Origin: Tannerella sp.
Lineage (GTDB): Bacteria > Bacteroidota > Bacteroidia > Bacteroidales > Tannerellaceae
Reading direction: 5' to 3'
DNA length: 11,496 bases
Assembly: GCA_031259505.1 (NCBI GenBank)
Contig: JAIRLL010000120.1
Coordinates: forward strand, 1-11,496
Positions within the stretch are counted from its first letter, which is position 1; each line of letters starts with the position of its first letter. The notes beneath the pieces were generated by a model. It was given only the letters and a program-made list of their open reading frames with translations, was not told the origin of the DNA and searched no databases. The position numbers were made by a program, and so were the translations under genes. Of the stretch, positions 1-4,752 are shown piece after piece.

Positions 1-1
1 G

Positions 2-439
2 GATATCGTACATAACAGTCTGCATCGCTGGCTGACTTTTTTCGACAAGGGAACAGACAATGAAACAATTGAAAAAATAATAAATATGGATACGGCAATA
101 AAAAGAGCGAACGAGAAAATTCAGGTCGTCGCACAGGACGAAGCGGCCCTGCATGTTTACCATATGCGCGAAATGGCCATATATGACTTCAACAGCGGTA
201 TGAGCGCCGCAAGAGAAGAAGGCAGAGAAGAAGGTGTAGCCATAGGCGAACAGAGAGGCATAGCCATAGGCGTACAAAAAGGCAGAGAAGAAGGCAAGGA
301 AGAAGGCGAGAAAAATGCCAGATTCACAGTTGCCCTGACTTTGAAAAATGACGGATTCTCCATTGAAGATGCAGCCAGATATTCCGGACTCACTAAGGAA
401 GAAGTAATAAACCTCTTCACAGAACACGGGCTGATATGA
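2..439 (+). CDS. Rpn / PD-(D/E)XK nuclease family protein (putative transposase), C-terminal part only
   Basis: The reading frame is open from the left edge (first full codon at base 2) to a TGA at 437-439, so 145 C-terminal residues are visible and the nuclease domain lies outside. The visible part has the features of the C-terminal half of Bacteroidales Rpn-type proteins (recombination-promoting nuclease, PDDEXK_2/putative transposase group): a WLTFFDK stretch, an NMDTAIKRANEKI helix, a YHMREMAIYDF helix, then a charged low-complexity linker of REEG/KEEG and AIG units (about residues 72-106), and a final helical segment ending in a TKEEVINLF motif. Family members are DNA endonucleases linked to RecA-independent recombination and, in enterobacteria, to phage defence. 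The ATG at base 86 is internal to the frame and is probably not the gene start. The call rests on remembered family features; the catalytic residues cannot be checked here. Confidence 0.75.
   Translation, partial: DIVHNSLHRWLTFFDKGTDNETIEKIINMDTAIKRANEKIQVVAQDEAALHVYHMREMAIYDFNSGMSAAREEGREEGVAIGEQRGIAIGVQKGREEGKEEGEKNARFTVALTLKNDGFSIEDAARYSGLTKEEVINLFTEHGLI
208..319 (+). repeat. Degenerate repeat encoding the REEG/KEEG linker
   Basis: This coding stretch is built from short purine-rich units. The 15-mer GGCAGAGAAGAAGGC occurs once exactly and once with a single final-base change, and ATAGCCATAGGCG recurs. The units keep the reading frame and encode a charged helical linker. Such in-frame repeats can expand or contract without breaking the gene. 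Confidence 0.6.
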
Positions 440-453
440 CAAATCCGTTCTTT

Positions 454-598
454 GCGAGGTACGAAGCACGAAGCAATCCGGCAGGCTGACAGTAAGCCGA
501 ACCCGGATTGCCACGTCGCTACGCTCCTCGCAATTGCAAGAAGCGCAGCGACGTGGCAATCCAGTAGAATAACACCACAAATTTACACCGCGCGCAGT
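454..598. repeat. Interspersed repeat, copy A (long form, with hairpin)
   Basis: The left end GCGAGGTACGAAGCA (454-468) and right end TTACACCGCGCGCAGT (583-598) are identical to those of a second copy at 4618-4669. Copy A has an extra CGAAGCA (469-475), giving a 7-bp tandem duplication, and about 80 bp of internal sequence that copy B lacks. The ORF spanning it only translates repeat DNA and is not taken as a gene. This looks like a non-coding, palindromic, REP- or MITE-like element beside a nuclease/transposase gene. Whether that gene has anything to do with its spread is not shown by the sequence. Confidence 0.65.
505..562. repeat. Inverted repeat with perfect 16-bp arms
   Basis: GGATTGCCACGTCGCT at 505-520 is perfectly complementary to AGCGACGTGGCAATCC at 547-562. 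The 26 bases between are partly complementary too (CGCT against AGCG after one mismatch) and contain the palindrome GCAATTGC. It would form a long hairpin in DNA or RNA. There is no T-run next to it, so a simple intrinsic terminator is unlikely, although it could end or protect the mRNA of the upstream gene. Confidence 0.8.
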
Positions 599-608
599 TT
601 ATATTTAT

Positions 609-616
609 TACTTTTG
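609..616 (+). promoter_or_regulatory. Candidate -7 box (TACTTTTG) for the AT-rich gene pair
   Basis: TACTTTTG matches the Bacteroidota -7 consensus TAnnTTTG and lies 50 nt before the micro-ORF at 667. No TTTG is found at the expected -33 distance, so support is partial. Confidence 0.3.
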
Positions 617-666
617 TATCCTCATTATTGGACGAGCAGTAATTAATATAAACTGATAACTGTGTT

Positions 667-735
667 ATGAAAAGGGAAATTTTAATAACAGTAGCGGCAA
701 TTATAATCGCGCAAATATTTTATACGTATGGATAA
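667..735 (+). CDS. Hydrophobic micro-ORF (22 aa) overlapping the next gene
   Basis: ATG at 667 opens a 22-codon frame ending in TAA at 733-735. The product MKREILITVAAIIIAQIFYTYG has a charged N-terminus followed by one hydrophobic stretch long enough to enter a membrane. Its last codons overlap the start of the following gene: ATGGATAA holds the downstream ATG (728-730) and this ORF's stop, an 8-nt overlap that would allow translational coupling. It could be a small membrane peptide, a leader peptide for its neighbour, or chance in an AT-rich stretch. No Shine-Dalgarno sequence is visible, but most starts in this window lack one. Confidence 0.35.
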   Translation: MKREILITVAAIIIAQIFYTYG

Positions 736-1210
736 ATTGACATTCAAATATGATATTATGCATCTTTTCAGTGACAGATGTGAATTTAAGCATTTTAAAA
801 AGAAGCCTTTCTTTGAAACGTTAGTTGATATCTTTGTTTCTAAATTAAGTTATGCTTTTTTGCTAATTCCTTTCTTTGTGTTGATACTACATTTAATAAT
901 TGAAGCACTGACAGCTAACGATGTGCCTGTTGACATGCTGTATCTGTTATGTTTGATTACTCCGATTTTTCTTTTTGTAATCATGACGTATTATGAGCAA
1001 CATAAAAATGTCACAATCTTAATATCCGATATCCGGAAATTATATGTAAGCAGAGACGGGAAAATATTAAGAATAGAATATAAAGAAAATAAGCGTCTAC
1101 GAATTAAAGCTGTTGATATGCCGGACAGTGGTCAATATATTATTAATAAATTGAAAGAAGCAAATCTACCTGTTGAAAATAATTATTCATCATCCGATCG
1201 CAGTTTGTAA
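728..1210 (+). CDS. Unknown small membrane protein with two predicted transmembrane helices
   Basis: The product is 160 residues and I do not recognise its family. A cytoplasmic-looking, lysine-rich start (about residues 1-35) is followed by a hydrophobic segment at about 40-60 (AFLLIPFFVLILHLIIEAL), a short polar turn, a second hydrophobic segment at about 70-90 (MLYLLCLITPIFLFVIM), and a polar C-terminal domain of about 65 residues with alternating beta-like strands (TILISDIRKLYVS, KILRIEYKENKRLRI). Two helices with both ends on the same side of the membrane is the simplest topology. The gene is clearly AT-rich, unlike the GC-rich gene that follows, which suggests separate acquisition. The ATG at 728 is the first in frame and overlaps the stop of the micro-ORF at 667-735. 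Confidence 0.65.
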   Translation: MDKLTFKYDIMHLFSDRCEFKHFKKKPFFETLVDIFVSKLSYAFLLIPFFVLILHLIIEALTANDVPVDMLYLLCLITPIFLFVIMTYYEQHKNVTILISDIRKLYVSRDGKILRIEYKENKRLRIKAVDMPDSGQYIINKLKEANLPVENNYSSSDRSL

Positions 1211-1341
1211 TGACGGCGGTGGCGTCGGTGATGTTCCGCAGCGTGTGGGAAGCGAACCCACATAGTAGGTTTTGTTCTTACAGCGTGCGGGAAGCCAGGG
1301 ACAGGCCTCGCTGACGCACACGCCACTATCGCCGCCGTCAT
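1210..1341. repeat. Palindromic intergenic element with 10-bp terminal inverted repeats
   Basis: ATGACGGCGG (1210-1219) is repeated inverted as CCGCCGTCAT (1332-1341). Inside are a hairpin TGTGGG/CCCACA (1244-1249 with 1257-1262) and a direct repeat, CAGCGTG(T/C)GGGAAGC, at 1239-1253 and 1281-1295. The left arm begins at the last base of the preceding gene's stop codon. No clear target-site duplication is seen. It could be a MITE-like element or a complex transcription-termination region. Confidence 0.55.
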
Positions 1342-1395
1342 CCTGTATTTACACCGAAAATAAAAAAGCGCCAAACACAAATCATCATCACACCT

Positions 1396-2727
1396 ATGAA
1401 CGCAAGATACATCGCCATCCTCCTCCTCTGTGCCGCATGTCGCCCCGGCGCTCCGGCGCAGGAACTGTTTCCCGACGGGACGCCCGTCTCCGAATGGTTC
1501 CGCCGCGACGCGCCGGTCGACGGCATGCACACGCCGGACGCACATTTTCGCATCACCGACTGCGGCGCGACGAACGACAGCACGCTGCTGCAAACCGAAA
1601 CGATTCAGGCCGTCATCGACCGTGCGCATCGCGAGGGGGGAGGCGTGATTGTCATCCCGCGCGGCACGTTCCTCTCCGGCGCGCTCTTCTTCAAGCCCGG
1701 CACGCATCTGCTCCTCGACGAAGGCGCCGTGCTGAAGGGCAGCGACGACATCAGCCATTTCCCCATCGTCACGACGCGCATGGAAGGGCAGACGCTCAAA
1801 TATTTCGCCGCGCTGGTCAATGCCGACCGCGTGGACGGATTCACCGTCTCGGGACGCGGCGCCATCGACGGCAACGGCCTGCGATACTGGAAATCGTTCT
1901 GGCTGCGTCGCGAAGTGAATCCCAACTGCACCAACATGGACGAACTGCGCCCGCGCTTAGTCTACATCTCGAACAGCCGCGACGTGCAACTGTCGGGCGT
2001 CACGCTGCGCAACTCGCCCTTCTGGACGACACACCTCTACCGCTGCGAGCGCGTCAGGCTGACGCACCTCGCCATCCTCTCGCCCGCGGAGCCGGTCAGG
2101 GCGCCCAGCACGGACGCGCTGGACATTGACGCATGCAGCGACGTGCTCGTCAGCCGCTGCTACATATCCGTCAACGACGACGCCATAGCGCTCAAGGGCG
2201 GCAAGGGGCCGGAGGCCGACCGCGACGAAAACAACGGCGGCAACCGCAACATCCTTATCGAAGACTGCCGCTTCGGATTCTGCCACAGCGTCCTGACGTG
2301 CGGCAGCGAGTCGATTCACAGCAGCAACGTCGTCATCCGCGGCTGCACCGTCGAACAGGCGCAGCGGATATGCCGCCTGAAAATGCGACCCGACACCCCT
2401 CAGCGCTACGAACATATCCTGATCGAAGACATCGCGGGAAGCGCCGGCGTGCTGCTCGACATCTCGCCCTGGACGCAGTTTTTCGACCTGAAAGGCCACG
2501 CTCCGCTACCGGCGTCGCCTGCGTCGCACGTCACCCTGCGCAACATCGCGCTGAACTGCCGCGACTTCCTGCACATCGAAAAGTCCGACCGCTACGTCCT
2601 TTCCGGTTTCACGCTCGAAAATCTGCATATCCGCGCCGACCGCGCGACGGATATTCCGCACGGCGTCATACGCAACCTCATCCTGAAGAATGTAACCGTC
2701 AACGGCAAAAAACTTCCCGATACATGA
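1396..2727 (+). CDS. Secreted glycoside hydrolase family 28 protein (polygalacturonase-like)
   Basis: The 443-residue product is probably a right-handed beta-helix enzyme that hydrolyses galacturonic-acid linkages in pectin. It starts with a Sec signal peptide (hydrophobic IAILLLCAAC, likely cleavage after APA at residue 21; Cys15 could alternatively be lipidated, but the lipobox is poor). DST plus an IDGNG turn (about 157-161) and repeated short beta strands fit the fold. The GH28 motifs appear in variant form: STD at 238-240 for NTD, DD at 261-262 in VNDDAIALKGG, FCHSVLTCGSES at 295-306 for the GHG region (His297), and RLK at 327-329 for RIK. Third codon positions are overwhelmingly G or C, unlike the neighbours, and no SusC/SusD or sulfatase partner is visible. 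That suggests a stand-alone or horizontally acquired gene. The precise substrate (homogalacturonan or rhamnogalacturonan) cannot be told. Confidence 0.85.
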   Translation: MNARYIAILLLCAACRPGAPAQELFPDGTPVSEWFRRDAPVDGMHTPDAHFRITDCGATNDSTLLQTETIQAVIDRAHREGGGVIVIPRGTFLSGALFFKPGTHLLLDEGAVLKGSDDISHFPIVTTRMEGQTLKYFAALVNADRVDGFTVSGRGAIDGNGLRYWKSFWLRREVNPNCTNMDELRPRLVYISNSRDVQLSGVTLRNSPFWTTHLYRCERVRLTHLAILSPAEPVRAPSTDALDIDACSDVLVSRCYISVNDDAIALKGGKGPEADRDENNGGNRNILIEDCRFGFCHSVLTCGSESIHSSNVVIRGCTVEQAQRICRLKMRPDTPQRYEHILIEDIAGSAGVLLDISPWTQFFDLKGHAPLPASPASHVTLRNIALNCRDFLHIEKSDRYVLSGFTLENLHIRADRATDIPHGVIRNLILKNVTVNGKKLPDT

Positions 2728-2733
2728 TCCGTC

Positions 2734-2754
2734 CGGCGCGCACGCCCTGCGCCG
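2734..2754. terminator. Hairpin just after the GH28 gene, possible terminator
   Basis: CGGCGC (2734-2739) pairs with GCGCCG (2749-2754) around a 9-nt loop, beginning 6 nt after the GH28 stop codon. No U-run follows, so it may act as an mRNA-stabilising end or a weak terminator. Confidence 0.35.
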
Positions 2755-2819
2755 TTCCGAATGTCGCACCGTTATTGCCGCTTCTGTCCTTATACGGAAG
2801 CATAAAATCAATTCCCATA

Positions 2820-2864
2820 CTGCGCACGCCGTTTTGTCAGGCGCAGATGGCGGGTTTTGCCCGC
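2820..2864. terminator. Two adjacent hairpins between convergent genes
   Basis: CTGCGC (2820-2825) pairs with GCGCAG (2841-2846), and GCGGG (2850-2854) pairs with CCCGC (2860-2864) around TTTTG. They lie in the 187-bp gap between the convergent GH28 and DUF6261-like genes, where terminators for both strands are expected. Neither has a U-run, so this call is tentative. Confidence 0.3.
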
Positions 2865-2914
2865 AGGGCATACATATCAATAGAAAACAGAAATCCGTAT
2901 CATCTGCACGCTTC

Positions 2915-3856
2915 TCATATGTCCTTTACACCCTCTGCAATGATGTTAAAACTGACGGTCTTCGTGCCCCTGAACCGTCCCTTGCCGTGAATGGTGAGCG
3001 AGGCGGTGCCCGGACGGTTGTTGTCGCGGTACGACAGTTCGTAGTCTTTGGTGAAAACAAGTTCTTTGCCTTCGTAAGTCACGTCGGGCAGCAAAACGAC
3101 CGGCCTGTCTTTCCAGGGCTGGTCGGGGATGGAGGCGACAACGGCGCTGTCGATGTCCGTTTTGGCGTGACGGTGGGCGTGCTCGTTGAAATAAGTCACT
3201 TCGCTGTTGAGTTCGCTCACGAACTGTGCGGTGAGGGCGTCGCCATTGAGCGCGCTATAGGCGTCGATATGTTCGACGGCGCGCCGGTAGAGGATGTCGA
3301 TCTGCCGGCGTACGTCGCGCAGTTTCTGCTGCGGACGTGCGGCCAGTTCTTCGTTGCGCAGGATAAAAAGGCGTTCAAATTCAGCCTGTGCTGCCTCCAG
3401 TTCCGCCACCCACGGCACGAGGCTGAGCGTAGCCACCTGCGGCGCATATACGCCGTTGAGGTCGGTCAGCAAAATCTTCACTGCGGCCGATTCTTCCCCG
3501 TAGGCCTTCTTTTCGATTTCGCCGCGGAAGGATTTGAACCGTATCTCCAGCCGTCGCGCGGCTGTCACTATCGCGGGATCGAAATGGCGCAGCGCCGATT
3601 CGATGGCGGCATTGATACCCGCCAGGTCGCGGTCGACGCGACGGTCGGCTTCGGCAATCTGTTCGGTGTATATGCTGCTCCGAACGGCGTCGACTAATTG
3701 TCCCTCGATATTGACCAGTTCGCGAATACTGTTCAGCAGTACGGACACGATGGCAGCTACGGCGGGATAACTTTCAAAAAGCTTCAGCAGAAGAAGCAAA
3801 AACTGGTAATGCGCTTCACTGCGCAAATACTCAAGATGAATTTTCAAGATTTTCAT
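2915..3856 (-). CDS. DUF6261-like protein with C-terminal Ig-like repeat
   Basis: The 313-residue product resembles the DUF6261 family of unknown function, which I know only from Bacteroidota. Residues about 1-230 look all-alpha and heptad-rich (KILKIHLEYLRSEAHYQFL, LTEQIAEADRRVDRD-like region, EIEKKAYGEESAAVKILLTDL, ELEAAQAEFERLFILRNEELAARP, VTYFNEHAHRHAK). Residues about 256-306 differ: PDVTYEGKELVFTKDYELSY...GTASLTIHGKGRFRGTKTVSFNI has the spacing of bacterial Ig-like repeats of the DYTVSYSNN...GTATVTITGKGNY type, normally found in surface proteins. No signal peptide or membrane segment is visible, so location is uncertain. The ATG at 3856 is chosen because it opens the family-like N-terminus. 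No -7 box lies directly upstream; the nearest candidate is at 4447-4454, beyond the tandem array. The family call is from memory. Confidence 0.7.
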   Translation of the reverse strand: MKILKIHLEYLRSEAHYQFLLLLLKLFESYPAVAAIVSVLLNSIRELVNIEGQLVDAVRSSIYTEQIAEADRRVDRDLAGINAAIESALRHFDPAIVTAARRLEIRFKSFRGEIEKKAYGEESAAVKILLTDLNGVYAPQVATLSLVPWVAELEAAQAEFERLFILRNEELAARPQQKLRDVRRQIDILYRRAVEHIDAYSALNGDALTAQFVSELNSEVTYFNEHAHRHAKTDIDSAVVASIPDQPWKDRPVVLLPDVTYEGKELVFTKDYELSYRDNNRPGTASLTIHGKGRFRGTKTVSFNIIAEGVKDI

Positions 3857-3875
3857 ATCAGCGTTTATTTAATAA

Positions 3876-4427
3876 TTATGTTGAACTGTTGCACTTATGC
3901 CGGCAAGCAATCCGCAGCCGCGGAAAATGCGCCGGAAGCTCCGGGATGAAATCCGCAATTGCGGAAAATGCGCCGAAAGCTCCGGCATGAAATCCGCAGC
4001 CGCGGAAAACGCGCCGGAAGTTCCGGGACAAAATCCGCAGCTGCGGAAAATGCGCTGAAAGCTCCGGGACGAAATCCGCAATTGCGGAAAATGCGCTGAA
4101 AGCTCCGGCGCGAAATCCGCAGCCGCGGAAAACGCGCCGGAAGCTTCGGGATGAAATCCGCAATTGCGGAAAATGCGACGGAAACTCCGGCATGAAATCC
4201 GCAGTCGCGGAAAATGCACCGGAAGCTCCGGGACGAAATCCGCAATTGCGGAAAACGCGCCGGAAGCTCCGGAATGAAATCCGCAGCCGCGGAGAACGCG
4301 CCGCAGATTTTAAATAATCATCCTCTTCCTTATCGAATAATGAAATTTTACCGGATATTCGGGAGTTGGTCTGTTTTTTTCTTGAAAACAGTCTGTTATT
4401 AAACATGTCTGTTATATCTATCGCCAT
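3876..4427 (-). CDS. Possible repeat protein: unique 44-aa N-terminus followed by 41-residue repeats
   Basis: This 183-codon frame starts at an ATG (4427) placed 19 nt after a good -7 box and ends 19 nt before the DUF6261-like gene, so both could share a transcript. Residues 1-44 are unique and polar (MAIDITDMFNNRLFSRKKQT...DKEEDDYLKS). From there on it translates the 41-bp array: since 41 is not a multiple of 3, three DNA units give one 41-residue protein repeat, for example ADF at residues 76, 117 and 158. All three minus-strand frames of the array are free of stops, so the length of the frame is weak evidence of coding. The unique N-terminus and promoter placement are the main arguments for a gene. 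It may instead be a small gene into which the array expanded, or only a transcribed repeat. No family recognised. Confidence 0.35.
   Translation of the reverse strand: MAIDITDMFNNRLFSRKKQTNSRISGKISLFDKEEDDYLKSAARSPRLRISFRSFRRVFRNCGFRPGASGAFSATADFMPEFPSHFPQLRISSRSFRRVFRGCGFRAGAFSAFSAIADFVPELSAHFPQLRILSRNFRRVFRGCGFHAGAFGAFSAIADFIPELPAHFPRLRIACRHKCNSST
3900..4305. repeat. Tandem array: ten 41-bp palindromic units in exact register
   Basis: The motif ATCCGC begins at 3910, 3951, 3992, 4033, 4074, 4115, 4156, 4197, 4238 and 4279: ten units with a constant 41-bp period. Each unit has a palindromic core, such as CCGCAATTGCGG or CCGCAGCCGCGG, then AAAA(T/C)GCG, then a second hairpin of the CCGGAAGCTCCGG kind. 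A partial unit (CCGGCAAGCAATCC) precedes the first full one at 3900, and the last decays after GCGCCG at 4304. Units differ by scattered substitutions but have no insertions or deletions. It is not a CRISPR array, because the whole unit repeats and there are no unique spacers. Confidence 0.95.
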
Positions 4428-4446
4428 ATTTAAAGATTTATGACGC

Positions 4447-4454
4447 CAAAGGTA
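4447..4454 (-). promoter_or_regulatory. Candidate -7 box (TACCTTTG) reading into the array
   Basis: On the minus strand TACCTTTG is a full match to TAnnTTTG, and an ATG follows 19 nt downstream at 4427, a spacing close to that seen for dxs. No clear TTTG sits at the -33 position. Transcription from here would run through the tandem array towards the DUF6261-like gene. Confidence 0.45.
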
Positions 4455-4617
4455 GAAATAAAAATTTGAAACGGCACGCGAAGTAAGAGAAGATTTCGTG
4501 GATTTTCATAAAAATTTTTTCAAAAAGAAAGAAGGCTTGCTTCCTGTTCCGTATCTCGCATTCGCAGCGACAACGAATGCCATTGTCGACAACAACGGCA
4601 TCCCCGTCATTGCGACT

Positions 4618-4669
4618 GCGAGGTACGAAGCAATCCGGAATAATATCGCAAAATTACACCGCGCGCAGT
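4618..4669. repeat. Interspersed repeat, copy B (short form)
   Basis: GCGAGGTACGAAGCA (4618-4632), ATCCGG (4633-4638) and TTACACCGCGCGCAGT (4654-4669) are shared with copy A at 454-598, in the same order and orientation but without the long internal hairpin. The left end is preceded by ATTGC (4609-4613), which can pair with GCAAT (4630-4634). The copy lies in the gap downstream of trkH. Confidence 0.65.
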
Positions 4670-4676
4670 ATCACAT

Positions 4677-4711
4677 GAATGCATCGCTTTCTGCCAGCAA
4701 AGGATGCATTC
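4677..4711 (-). terminator. Strong hairpin downstream of trkH, candidate operon terminator
   Basis: GAATGCATC (4677-4685) pairs perfectly with GATGCATTC (4703-4711). Past one bulged G, CTTT and AAAG continue the stem around a CTGCCAGC loop. It begins 42 nt after the end of trkH on that gene's strand. No U-run follows, so termination is inferred from position and stem strength. Confidence 0.5.
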
Positions 4712-4752
4712 CGTGAGTCTTTGAATTTTCGGATCTTCGAATCCATTCCGTC

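Larger units (their letters stand above)
4428..4752. other. Gene-free gap between the array ORF and trkH
   Basis: These 325 bases hold no convincing gene. From left to right they contain the candidate minus-strand promoter at 4447-4454, an AT-rich stretch, the palindrome TTGTCGACAA (4583-4592), interspersed-repeat copy B (4618-4669) and a strong hairpin (4677-4711). A 72-codon plus-strand ORF across the region is mostly translated repeat sequence and was not accepted. Confidence 0.6.

Noticed and set aside
452..646. Plus-strand ORF of 64 codons after the Rpn-type gene
   Set aside because: It is mostly the translation of interspersed-repeat copy A, including its hairpin.
1349..1356. TTACACCG as a shared end of a third repeat copy
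   Set aside because: Only 8-10 bp match copies A and B, and the related TTTACACC also occurs inside the DUF6261-like gene, so chance is likely.
1183..2499. Long ORFs in other frames and on the minus strand over the GH28 gene
   Set aside because: They are by-products of the GC-rich codons, which rarely form stop codons in alternative frames. Their arginine-, histidine- or alanine-rich translations match no family.
3869..4245. Two further minus-strand ORFs of 116 codons within the tandem array
   Set aside because: They start inside the repeats and are open only because the unit lacks stop codons in every frame.
3900..4305. CRISPR array
   Set aside because: The entire 41-bp unit repeats, including the part that would be spacer. 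There are no unique spacers and no cas genes.
4498..4716. Plus-strand ORF of 72 codons downstream of trkH
   Set aside because: It crosses repeat copy B and the hairpin, has no promoter and no protein-like pattern.
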